A stretch of DNA of 64,000 nucleotides, taken from the NCBI RefSeq assembly GCF_004342485.1, contig NZ_SMBU01000016.1, positions 1 to 64,000 on the forward strand. The letters run 5' to 3'. The position numbers and the translations under genes were made by a program. Positions 7,828-15,217 of the stretch are shown one piece after another (within the stretch, counting starts at the first letter, position 1; the number at the start of each line of letters is the position of its first letter). Origin of the DNA: Roseateles saccharophilus. Its GTDB lineage: Bacteria; Pseudomonadota; Gammaproteobacteria; Burkholderiales; Burkholderiaceae_C. The notes under the pieces were generated by a model that was not told the DNA's origin, made no database searches, and saw nothing but the letters and a program-made list of their open reading frames with translations.

Positions 7828-8156
7828 GCTACCGAGCGGGGACGCCGCTGGCGCATGTCCAACCGCAGCTTGTCGAACGAGGCGATTTCGTCGCGGACGC
7901 CTGACAGCAACCGCTCGACCTCGGCCGGCGTGCCCTTGTTGCAGAACGTCAGCGTCAGCAGGGTCAACGGGTGAACGTCCAGGACTTGCGCCAGCTGGAC
8001 CGTCTTGGCCAAGGTGGGATCGGCGCCGTCGTTCTCGAGCCGACTGACGTAGGTGCGGCCGGACACCTCGTAAAAATCTTCCTGCGACAGGCCGCGCTCG
8101 ATCCTCACGGCGCGCAGCGCCTGGGCGAATTTGGGTGCTGTTGCCTTGGGACTCAT
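7824..8156 (-). CDS. Xre-family HTH regulator
   Basis: The 110-residue protein has an N-terminal Xre HTH (residues 10-65): RIERGLSQEDFYEVSGRTYV, then SRLENDGADPTLAKTVQLAQ. This is the classical form seen in phage- and island-type repressors. The C-terminal part is charged and helical. It is the first gene of a two-gene Xre operon and is preceded by a long-armed inverted repeat at 8189-8223 that could be its operator. Confidence 0.8.
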   Translation of the reverse strand: MSPKATAPKFAQALRAVRIERGLSQEDFYEVSGRTYVSRLENDGADPTLAKTVQLAQVLDVHPLTLLTLTFCNKGTPAEVERLLSGVRDEIASFDKLRLDMRQRRPRSVA

Positions 8157-8188
8157 CGCGGGTCGTTTCCGGCCCGCATTGGCTCATC

Positions 8189-8223
8189 ACGCACCTCAAA
8201 GGACTACACCCGATAAGGTGCGT
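8189..8223. promoter_or_regulatory. 8+8 inverted repeat upstream of the Xre pair
   Basis: ACGCACCT (8189-8196) and AGGTGCGT (8216-8223) are perfect inverted arms with a 19-bp spacer. They lie 33-67 bp upstream of the Xre gene that starts at 8156. Position and symmetry suggest an autoregulatory operator. Confidence 0.5.
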
Positions 8224-8405
8224 TAGCACGGCATCAGTCGATCTTGGGTACGCCAGCTGGCGGCGTGGTGGGCGTTGCATGCGCCTTGAGCACCGTAGCT
8301 GCGGCCGGTCAACGTCACCACTACCAATCTCCGTAGGCGGTGACCGCTCGTCCAATTTGGCTTGCGAACTTTACGAGATAACCGAAATAACCTAGACTGC
8401 CAGTC

Positions 8406-8930
8406 ATGGACATCAGTCTCCGCCATTGCTTTGCCGAGCACGACGCCCGTCTTGACGACGTGCTGCTCCTGCTGCGTGGTGAGAGCCGCCATGGCGACGG
8501 CCGGCGGGCGCGCGGCTTGGCAGCCCGAGCGCTCCAGCAGGTAAAGCGCCAGCGCCACATCTTCAGCCTGGACGGAGTCGAGTTGGACGATGTGGCAAGG
8601 CGCGTGGCCAGAACGTCCTTCCGCCAGGAAGGCCGGCGGGACATTGAGTTTTGGATTGGCGGTCAGGCCAAGCAGCTTCGGCTCAACCCCGTCATGGAGG
8701 CGCTCGACGCGACGTGGCACGCCGTTGAAGAGCGCCGCGTTGTCCGTCATCTGCTGGTCTTCCACCTCAGTCAGGCCGCCAAGGTCGCCAGCAAGTCGGC
8801 GCTCTTGATCTGGGCGTTGGCGCGGGACGTCTGGCGCAAGCTGGCGGCGCAGGCACGCATCCGGTTCCCCAAATTGAGAGCCAACGGCTTCTTCGGCGCG
8901 GACAAGGTCGATGGCCGAAATCTTCCATGA
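8406..8930 (+). CDS. Hypothetical protein, 174 aa (uncertain)
   Basis: I do not recognise this product. It is Arg/Leu-rich, with DIEFWIGGQAKQLRLNP in the middle and a helical hydrophobic stretch (SALLIWALARDVW). It is preceded by AT-richer, promoter-like DNA (8350-8405) and ends 18 bp before the antitoxin gene, consistent with an operon. An opposing frame at 8223-8765 (minus) is an alternative, but it runs through the AT-rich promoter-like stretch using rare TTA codons. No clear ribosome site is present. Confidence 0.4.
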   Translation: MDISLRHCFAEHDARLDDVLLLLRGESRHGDGRRARGLAARALQQVKRQRHIFSLDGVELDDVARRVARTSFRQEGRRDIEFWIGGQAKQLRLNPVMEALDATWHAVEERRVVRHLLVFHLSQAAKVASKSALLIWALARDVWRKLAAQARIRFPKLRANGFFGADKVDGRNLP

Positions 8931-8948
8931 CCCCTTCAGGGCGAAATC

Positions 8949-9413
8949 ATGAAGCAGACCGCAACCACTACCTCCGCGACGCGGCCCCGCACGGGGTCGC
9001 CGACAGCAAGACAGTCTCCCTATGTGTCAGCAGCAGCAACCAAGGCGCTCCTCTCGGGCAGCCTGGCGTTCCGAACGGAGCGCCTGAGTGCTGAAGACAT
9101 GGTGAACACCGACGAGGCAGCCAAATTGGCCGGCACGACCCGAGTCACGATCAACGCATGGATTGCCAAGGGACGAGCCATCGGCTTGACCCAAACGCGC
9201 CGCGGCTTCCGGCTGCCGCGCTGGCAATTCGAGCCTGCGCTCTGGGATGCGATCCCGAAGCTCGGCGCCGCGCTGGCGACGACGGACGGCTGGGCCCTGC
9301 TGGGCTTCCTCGAAAGCCCGTTGGGCAGCCTGAACGGGCGCACGCCCCGCCAGGCCATCGAACAGGGCAAGTTGGCACGGGTGCTGGAGTTGGCTGGAGC
9401 GGAGGGCACCTGA
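8949..9413 (+). CDS. MbcA/ParS-type antitoxin (DUF2384)
   Basis: The 154-residue protein has a disordered Thr/Arg-rich N-terminus and an HTH-like segment at residues 50-90 (DEAAKLAGTTRVTINAWIAK). A DUF2384-type C-terminus (GWALLGFLESPLGSLNGRTP, then RQAIEQGKLARVL) follows. The gene lies 7 bp before a RES-domain gene, the standard order of ParST/MbcAT-type toxin-antitoxin pairs. There the antitoxin blocks the toxin active site and represses the operon. Confidence 0.8.
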   Translation: MKQTATTTSATRPRTGSPTARQSPYVSAAATKALLSGSLAFRTERLSAEDMVNTDEAAKLAGTTRVTINAWIAKGRAIGLTQTRRGFRLPRWQFEPALWDAIPKLGAALATTDGWALLGFLESPLGSLNGRTPRQAIEQGKLARVLELAGAEGT

Positions 9414-9420
9414 GCCCTCA

Positions 9421-10008
9421 ATGAATCTCACAGACCTTGAGTACGCGCCAGCCTACGTGCTGCCGCCCTCCTTGGCCCTGTACAGGGTCCAACGCTTCGC
9501 CCCGCGGCGCGGCGACAAGAAGGCTGGTCGAATCCGGCTGGCACCACCCGGCACGCTGAGCGGCCGATTTGATCTTCCGGATGAACTGGTCGGCTACTTT
9601 GCCGAGCGGCCCGAGACCGCCGGCTACGAATGCCTCGCGCGGCGCGAGTTCGAGACGATGGATTTCGCCTCGCTGGCCCAGCGGGAACTCTTGTGCCTGA
9701 CGGTCCAACGCCACATCCGGCTGCTCGACCTGCGGGCGCAGGCGCAGTCGTGGCCGGTGCTGCAGTCACTGCGCTTCAACCTCACGCAGGAGCTGGCTGC
9801 GAGCGCGAGGGACGGTGGTTTCGAGGGGATCATCTACAAGTCCGCCCAGCAGTTCGGCATGGATTGCATGGCCGTCTTCGGTCCGGCGCTGGCACGACTT
9901 CGCTACGAGTGGGCCGAGCGCCTGGTCGAGCCAGGCACCGGCAACCTTCATTCAGTGGTGGCTGAGGTCGCTCGTGGTGCGCAGATCAAGGTGTTGCCGC
10001 CGGCGTAG
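9421..10008 (+). CDS. RES-domain toxin (NAD-targeting, ParT/MbcT type)
   Basis: The 195-residue protein shows RES-domain landmarks in order: ALYRVQRF near residue 23, SGRFDLPDE near 48, then GYFAERPETAGYE near 62-70 and GIIYKSAQQFG near 140 followed by CMAVF. RES toxins degrade NAD+ or ADP-ribosylate a target, using conserved Arg, Tyr and Glu residues; candidates are visible in these motifs. It follows its DUF2384 antitoxin by 7 bp. It is full length for the family. Confidence 0.8.
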   Translation: MNLTDLEYAPAYVLPPSLALYRVQRFAPRRGDKKAGRIRLAPPGTLSGRFDLPDELVGYFAERPETAGYECLARREFETMDFASLAQRELLCLTVQRHIRLLDLRAQAQSWPVLQSLRFNLTQELAASARDGGFEGIIYKSAQQFGMDCMAVFGPALARLRYEWAERLVEPGTGNLHSVVAEVARGAQIKVLPPA

Positions 10009-10067
10009 CCGGCTGAAGGCCGCGGGGCATTTGCTGCGGCCATGGTGCTTTCTGCGAAAGTTCACGC

Positions 10068-10340
10068 ATGAAACGAGTTCGCATTGCCCCAGGCAAGTTC
10101 GTCGCCATCTCCCCCGACTTGGCGGAGAAGGCCGAGCGGGTCTTGGCAACGGGCCTCACCCGCGAACAGGTTGCCGAGCTGAGGGCAACAGAGCCGAAGC
10201 GTTTCATCGGAGCCATGGCGGGCTCGCCCAAGCCGCTCGCCATTGCCAAGCCCAGAGCCAACGTTCTGGCCAAGGCTGCTGCCGCGTCGCCTGCGAGCGA
10301 GATTTCGGCATCAGGCGCCCAGCGTCGCAAGAGCGGGTGA
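10068..10340 (+). CDS. Small hypothetical protein, 90 aa
   Basis: A basic, Ala-rich protein starting MKRVRIAPGKFVAISPDLAE, with a short helical LTREQVAELRATEPKRF segment and a disordered tail. I do not recognise a family. It follows the RES toxin by 59 bp in the same direction and could be part of that operon. There is no strong ribosome site, so it is less certain than its neighbours. Confidence 0.45.
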   Translation: MKRVRIAPGKFVAISPDLAEKAERVLATGLTREQVAELRATEPKRFIGAMAGSPKPLAIAKPRANVLAKAAAASPASEISASGAQRRKSG

Positions 10341-10379
10341 AGCGCCGGCGGGGCCGGCGGCCTCACGTCGTCGCTTTGA

Positions 10380-10398
10380 ATATCAAGAGTGTTGATAT
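10380..10398. promoter_or_regulatory. Perfect inverted repeat ATATCAA-N5-TTGATAT
   Basis: ATATCAA (10380-10386) and TTGATAT (10392-10398) flank a 5-bp spacer, 51 bp upstream of the BPSL0761-like start. This AT-rich dyad is unusual in the local GC-rich DNA and is a good candidate operator for an Xre-type regulator. Confidence 0.5.
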
Positions 10399-10449
10399 GG
10401 GCCTGAGCACAGATATGTTGAGGTGCTCAAAGCTTTCCATGGAGGCCGC

Positions 10450-10749
10450 GTGACGACGCCGGACGAGCGCAGAAGAAACTTGATCTGGGGGCGTGAAACG
10501 CTCGACGAGTTCTCCAGGGACTCCTCGCTGCCATCGTCTTGGCGAGAGGAAGCAGCTCAGCTCCTGGACGGCTATCCGACGGTCGAGTACCTGCAGCGTT
10601 TCAACGCCTGGGATTTGGCCGAGCTTGATGAATACGCGGCGCTGCTGATGAAGGCGCGGCTGCTGTTCCTGCGCGTTCGGACGAGCGCAGATTGCTCCGA
10701 GCAGCGTCGATACAGCCTGGGCGTCGTGCTCAGGCACTTCTATGGGTAG
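10450..10749 (+). CDS. BPSL0761 family protein
   Basis: The 99-residue protein starts VTTPDERRRNLIWGRETLDE and continues with an SLPSSWREEAAQLLDGYPTV-like segment. This matches from memory the small BPSL0761 family of Burkholderiales, whose function is unknown. The GTG at 10450 is chosen over a GTG at 10423 because GGAGG stands 4 bp before it and family members begin M/V-T-x-PDER. The gene ends about 170 bp before a strong terminator. Confidence 0.65.
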   Translation: MTTPDERRRNLIWGRETLDEFSRDSSLPSSWREEAAQLLDGYPTVEYLQRFNAWDLAELDEYAALLMKARLLFLRVRTSADCSEQRRYSLGVVLRHFYG

Positions 10750-11048
10750 GCGTTTCAGCTTGGGGCAAGGTCGTTGCGCAACGCGCACGAAACTCGGCTG
10801 CGGGATGCCCCGTTTGGATTCGTGGTGGCGTGGCTGCTAGAGTCGCCATCGAGGCCGGCACTGCTGGCCTCCCTGCTTACCTCCCTGGCAGGCTTCAGCG
10901 CCGACAGCGATGAAGGTTCAGCCCTCGGCCAAAACCGAGGGTTTTTTTCTTGCGGGGCCGGGTCGCATTGCAGTCCGGGGGCGCCATGCGATCGCGGCAT
11001 CTTCAAGGGGAACACCCTAGGTAGACAGGGCCATGCACGCTTGGTGCA
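10750..11048. other. Intergenic region with terminator; boundary of the accessory block
   Basis: No gene was recognised in these 299 bases. They contain the terminator at 10922-10948 and then a GC-rich leader to the Cys-rich protein gene. The stretch 10800-10921 could be transcribed as an untranslated 3' end or a small RNA ending at the terminator; nothing specific identifies it. Confidence 0.4.
10922..10948 (+). terminator. Rho-independent terminator
   Basis: CCCTCGG (10922-10928), loop CCAAAA, CCGAGGG (10935-10941), followed directly by seven T. This is a textbook intrinsic terminator reading rightward. It closes the accessory block before the metal genes. Confidence 0.9.
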
Positions 11049-11498
11049 ATGCAGCATCCCGTGACCTTCTCCATGAAACTCCTCGGCTTCTGGCTCCTGA
11101 TCGTGCTCGCGGTGCTCGTCCCCGCGACTGCCAGCGTGGCCACGTCGCTGTTCTGCCCCACCGTCGCGGTTGCGAAGGCGAAGCTGTCTGGACAGGTCGC
11201 CGAAGCGAAGACCCTGAGCAAGCATGCGGCGCTCTCGGGCGCCCATGCAAGAGCGCCGATCACCAAGGCGGCTGGCAAGAAGCCGGTTGCCACAGAGTCC
11301 GATGCACAGACGCAGCACTGCTGCGATGCCTCGCCTTGCAACCACTGCACGAGCTGCGGTTCCTGCGTGTCCATGGTGACCGAACTCGCCATGGTGGCGG
11401 CTGACCATCCGCTGGCCGATCTGGTCCTGCCGGATCCTGGTGGACCGCGCGCTGAGTTCCTGCGCTCCGGGCAGGAACGGCCACCCCGAACCAGCTGA
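11049..11498 (+). CDS. Exported Cys-rich putative metal-binding protein
   Basis: The 149-residue protein has an N-terminal hydrophobic span (LLGFWLLIVLAVLVPATA) and a Lys/Ala linker. A dense Cys cluster, HCCDASPCNHCTSCGSC, lies at about residues 90-107. Start at 11049 or at the ATG 11073; the second gives a more usual signal peptide. It resembles the small exported Cys/His proteins that precede copper operons (CopL or DUF2946 type) but is not close enough to name. It leads a co-directional set with the TonB receptor and PepSY reductases, so periplasmic metal binding or sensing is likely. Confidence 0.6.
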   Translation: MQHPVTFSMKLLGFWLLIVLAVLVPATASVATSLFCPTVAVAKAKLSGQVAEAKTLSKHAALSGAHARAPITKAAGKKPVATESDAQTQHCCDASPCNHCTSCGSCVSMVTELAMVAADHPLADLVLPDPGGPRAEFLRSGQERPPRTS

Positions 11499-11724
11499 CT
11501 CAGCACGACCGCCAGCCGGCGGCCTGCGCGAACGCGCATGCCGAGACGAGCTGGCCACGCGTCGGCTGAGTGGCATGCGGTGGCTGCCGGAGCTCCTGAT
11601 CCCCACGGGTTCCCCGTCAAACGACTCTTCTCGTGTCCATCGCCATGTGCTCGCCGGCGAACCTCGGTTCGAAGGTGCCTGATCCGTTTTCGCCCTTGGT
11701 GGCGGCAGGACGGCACCGTACTGG

Positions 11725-14445
11725 ATGCACCCAATGTCTACACAACTCCCGCGCACCGCCGTTGCGACGGCCGTCCTGCTCTTCGTCAGCCATGCATTCG
11801 CGCAACAGAGCGCTCCTCCCTCCTCTGATGCCCAGCCTGCCTCCCTTGAGAAGGTCCAGATCACCGGCAGCCGGATCAACCTGAAGCAGGCGCAGATCTC
11901 AGGCGTGGGGCCGGTCACCGTCATCGATGCGGAGACCATCCAGCGCACCGGCGCCATCTCCGCGGAGACGCTGTTGCAGCGCCTGCCTGCATCCGCCGGC
12001 ACGGCCGGCAACCAGACCAGCGCCTACTGGACGGGCAACGGCTACGGCACGACCCAGGTCAACCTGCGCGGCCTGGGCATCAACCGCACCCTGGTCCTGC
12101 TCAACGGCCGCCGCGTCGTCAACGGGGGCACCGGCGCCAACAGCTCGGTCGACCTCAACATGATCCCCGTGGCCATGATCGAGCGCGTCGAGGTGCTCAA
12201 GGATGGCGCCTCGGCGATCTACGGCGCGGACGCCGTCGCCGGCGTGGTCAACATCATCACCAAGAGCGGCATCAAGGGCGGCGAGGCCTCCGTGCGCTAT
12301 GGCCAGACCAGCCGGGGGGACGGTGAAGAGATGGCCGTCGACCTCGCGTATGGCCTTCAAGGTGCGGCGGGATCCCTCGTCACCGGCATCAACTATTCAG
12401 AAAGCGGCGCCATCAACATGGCCACGCGCGCGCCTTGCGGCCTGGCCGAAGTGGACGGCAAGCTCGCATGCGTGGGCAGCTCCTCTACCATTGGTGGCCG
12501 GGCGCGGCTCGCCGACGGGCGGCGCGTCAACTTCAAGCAGACGCTGGGTGGCGACCCCAACTTCTACGAGACGTACTCGGCCACCAAGCACAACTACAAC
12601 AGCAATCCGACGCTCAATGCCGTCAACCCGATCAAGCGGTTGAACCTGAGCGCCTTTGGCACGGTAAATCTGGCGGAGGACACGCAGCTGTTCACAGAAG
12701 CGCTGTTCTCGCATCGCGAGTCCAACCAACTCGCCACACCGGGTGCGCTGGGCGTCTACCGCCCGATCAACATCGCGGCCAACCACCCGACGAACCCGAC
12801 TGGCCAGAGCCTGGTGCTGGAGCGCCGGCGTCTCGAAGAAGGCGGTACGCGCACCTTCGGCCAGGAATCCAACATCTTCCGGATCGTGGCCGGCGCCAAG
12901 GGCAGCTTCGGCAAGAGCTGGGACTGGTCGGCGGCTGTGAACTGGGGGCGCAACACCGGCGTGGACAGCACCACGAACGTGGCCAACCTGGACCGCGTGG
13001 ACCAGACGCTGGACCGCAGCAAGTGCAGCACCACCGCCGGTGCCGCCATCCCCTGCGGCAACTACCTGGGCTATGGCAACGTGACGCCGGAGGTGCTTCG
13101 CTACATCATGATGAAGACCCGGGACACCGGCGGCAACGACCAGAAAGGCGTCAGTGCCAACATCAGCGGCGAGCTCTTCGACCTGCCGGCCGGCACGGTC
13201 GGGTTCGCTGCCGGCACCGAGGTGCGCAAGGAAAGTGGCTGGCGAGACCCTGACAACCTGACCGTCCTCGGCGTGGCCAACACCAACCGCCAGGACCCGA
13301 TCGCCGGCAAGTACACGGCGCGCGAGGTGTATGCCGAGCTGGCCGTGCCGCTGCTCAAGAAGCTGCCGTTCGTCGAGTCGCTGCAGTTCAACACCGCGGC
13401 GCGCTATTCCGACTACAGCCTGTTCGGCTCCAAGAGCACCTACAAGGCCGGCCTGGACTGGCAGGTGCTGCCCGGCCTCAAGGTGCGCTCCAACGTGTCG
13501 TCGGCGTTCCGGGTGCCCAACATCCCCGAGCTGTACGGCGGCGTGTCGGAAGGCAACCTGACGACGACGGACCCGTGCAGCAACTGGAGCACCTTGCCGA
13601 CGTCGTCCGTGGTCTCGAAGAACTGCCAGGCCGCCGGCGTGCCTGCCGGCTACAAGCAACTCGGCAACACCATCCTCACCACGGTGGGCGGCAACCCGAC
13701 CCTGAGCCCGGAAGACGCCAAGACGATGACCGCCGGTGTCGTGTGGTCCCCGACGAAGGCGCTGACGCTGACTCTGGACTACTACAACATCAAGATCACC
13801 AACGCGATCCAGAGCGTGGCCGGGTCGACCAAGCTGGCCGTTTGCTACAACACGCCCGGCTTGGCGCACATCTTCTGCAGCCCGTCGAGCTTCACCCGCA
13901 ACAAGACGACCGGCGAGATCGATTTCCTCTCTTCACAGCCCGTCAATGCGGCGGACGAGAAGATCTCCGGCTTCGATGTGGGCGCGCTCTACGAGTTCAA
14001 CGTCGCGGGGTTCATGACGACGCTCAACGCCGAGGCCTCCTACCTGAAGAACTACCAGGTGCGGCCGTTCCCAGGGGCTGATGCGATCGACTACACCGGC
14101 AAGATCACCGGTGGCCGTGGCAGCTACACGCAGTGGCGCTCGCTCAGCTCGGTGACGGTGGCCAAGGGGCCGTGGTCAGGGTCCTACACGTTGCAGTACA
14201 TCGGCGCGGCGGATGACATCAACGCCGCCCCGACGGACATCGGCGCCAAGGCACCCACCGTCACCTACCACTCGGCGCAGGTCAAGTACGCGTTCAACAA
14301 GCAGCTCGACTTTGCAGTCGGCGTCGACAACCTCTTCGACAAGAAGCCGCCGTTCATCCAGTCGTATACCGACGCCAACACGGACACGATGACCTACGAC
14401 CTCCAGGGGCGCCGTTGGCATGTTCGCGCCGGCTATCGCTGGTAG
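11725..14445 (+). CDS. TonB-dependent outer-membrane receptor
   Basis: The 906-residue protein begins with a signal peptide (cleavage after SHAFA). A plug domain follows with VQITGSRINLKQAQISG, GINRTLVLLNGRRVV and VEVLKDGASAIYGADAVAGV, then a long beta-barrel ending RRWHVRAGYRW with a C-terminal aromatic residue. This is a full-length receptor for energised uptake of a metal chelate or other ligand. An alternative start is the ATG at 11734. Its neighbours (Cys-rich exported protein upstream, PepSY and flavin reductase genes downstream) point to metal-complex uptake followed by reduction. The ligand cannot be read from the sequence. Confidence 0.9.
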   Translation: MHPMSTQLPRTAVATAVLLFVSHAFAQQSAPPSSDAQPASLEKVQITGSRINLKQAQISGVGPVTVIDAETIQRTGAISAETLLQRLPASAGTAGNQTSAYWTGNGYGTTQVNLRGLGINRTLVLLNGRRVVNGGTGANSSVDLNMIPVAMIERVEVLKDGASAIYGADAVAGVVNIITKSGIKGGEASVRYGQTSRGDGEEMAVDLAYGLQGAAGSLVTGINYSESGAINMATRAPCGLAEVDGKLACVGSSSTIGGRARLADGRRVNFKQTLGGDPNFYETYSATKHNYNSNPTLNAVNPIKRLNLSAFGTVNLAEDTQLFTEALFSHRESNQLATPGALGVYRPINIAANHPTNPTGQSLVLERRRLEEGGTRTFGQESNIFRIVAGAKGSFGKSWDWSAAVNWGRNTGVDSTTNVANLDRVDQTLDRSKCSTTAGAAIPCGNYLGYGNVTPEVLRYIMMKTRDTGGNDQKGVSANISGELFDLPAGTVGFAAGTEVRKESGWRDPDNLTVLGVANTNRQDPIAGKYTAREVYAELAVPLLKKLPFVESLQFNTAARYSDYSLFGSKSTYKAGLDWQVLPGLKVRSNVSSAFRVPNIPELYGGVSEGNLTTTDPCSNWSTLPTSSVVSKNCQAAGVPAGYKQLGNTILTTVGGNPTLSPEDAKTMTAGVVWSPTKALTLTLDYYNIKITNAIQSVAGSTKLAVCYNTPGLAHIFCSPSSFTRNKTTGEIDFLSSQPVNAADEKISGFDVGALYEFNVAGFMTTLNAEASYLKNYQVRPFPGADAIDYTGKITGGRGSYTQWRSLSSVTVAKGPWSGSYTLQYIGAADDINAAPTDIGAKAPTVTYHSAQVKYAFNKQLDFAVGVDNLFDKKPPFIQSYTDANTDTMTYDLQGRRWHVRAGYRW

Positions 14446-14463
14446 GCCTCGGCAAAGCGGCAC

Positions 14464-14491
14464 GGCGCTGCAGACTTCGGTCTGCGGCGCC
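14464..14491 (+). terminator. Intercistronic C(UUCG)G hairpin
   Basis: GGCGCTGCAGAC (14464-14475), loop TTCG, GTCTGCGGCGCC (14480-14491) form a stem with one internal mismatch, capped by the very stable C-UUCG-G tetraloop. There is no T-run, so it is more likely a partial terminator or an mRNA-stability element between the receptor and the PepSY genes. Confidence 0.6.
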
Positions 14492-14524
14492 TCACGAACG
14501 AATGAACGCAGTGAGACAACCTCT

Positions 14525-15217
14525 ATGAACCTGCCCTTCTGGGTACGCCGAGCCCATAAATGGATCGGCCTCGTCATCGGCGTCCAGGCCTTGCTCTGGA
14601 TGCTCAGCGGCGTCTACATGACGGCCATCTCCCTCGAAGTGATCCATGGCGACCATCTCGCCCACGTCTCGGACGCACCGCTGGAGCGGCAGGCTGAGCG
14701 GCTGGACGTTGCGCAGCTCGCCCAGATCCGCCCAGGCTTCGAATCGTTCAAGCTCAAACGCTTTCTCGGCAAGGAGGTCTATGAGCTCAAGGGTGGCGGC
14801 AAGGCCAGCCTCGTGGACGCGCGCACGGGCGACGTGCTGAGCCCGCTGCCGCGCGAGCAGGTGGTGGCGCGCGCCAAGGACATCTACCAGGGTGAGGCCG
14901 AGATCCGCGAGGTCACGTGGATCACCCAGGCACCGCAGGAGGTGGCCAAGCGCCCGGTGCCCATGTGGGCGGTGCGCTTCGATGACCGGGCCAACACCAC
15001 GCTGTACTTCTCCCCGGACACGGGCGACCTGCTCGCCCGTCGTCATGACCTGTGGCGCTGGTTTGACTTCCTGTGGATGTTCCACATCATGGATTACGAC
15101 CAGCGGACCGATGTCAACAACAGCTTGCTGCGCGTCGCCGCGGGTGTCGGCCTGGTCTTCGCGCTGAGCGGCGCGTGGCTGGTGTTCTACAGCTTTCGCC
15201 GGAGGGCTCAGCCATGA
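14525..15217 (+). CDS. PepSY-associated membrane protein
   Basis: The 230-residue protein has the PepSY-TM layout: an N-terminal span preceded by RRAHKWIGLVIGVQALLW and a periplasmic domain of about 150 residues. A second span near the C-terminus follows FDFLWMFHIMDY and ends in FYSFRRRAQP. Conserved His residues flanking the spans could bind haem or carry electrons, as in ferric-reductase-like proteins. The ATG at 14525 is chosen because the family starts with this RxxHKWIG motif. Its stop overlaps the next gene by 4 bp, and the two share the fold, suggesting duplication. Confidence 0.75.
   Translation: MNLPFWVRRAHKWIGLVIGVQALLWMLSGVYMTAISLEVIHGDHLAHVSDAPLERQAERLDVAQLAQIRPGFESFKLKRFLGKEVYELKGGGKASLVDARTGDVLSPLPREQVVARAKDIYQGEAEIREVTWITQAPQEVAKRPVPMWAVRFDDRANTTLYFSPDTGDLLARRHDLWRWFDFLWMFHIMDYDQRTDVNNSLLRVAAGVGLVFALSGAWLVFYSFRRRAQP

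Noticed and set aside
7561-8355. 264-codon reading of the small Xre gene starting far upstream
   Set aside because: The upstream two thirds is an out-of-frame reading of the neighbouring Xre gene; the GTG overlapping that gene's stop gives a compact 88-aa HTH protein.
8223-8765. 180-codon minus-strand frame opposite the hypothetical gene at 8406
   Set aside because: It runs through AT-rich promoter-like DNA with rare TTA codons and has no motif; the plus-strand alternative fits the operon better, though neither is certain.
12397-13869. 490-codon open frame on the minus strand within the TonB receptor gene
   Set aside because: Shadow of the receptor; Arg/His/Gly-rich product without motifs.
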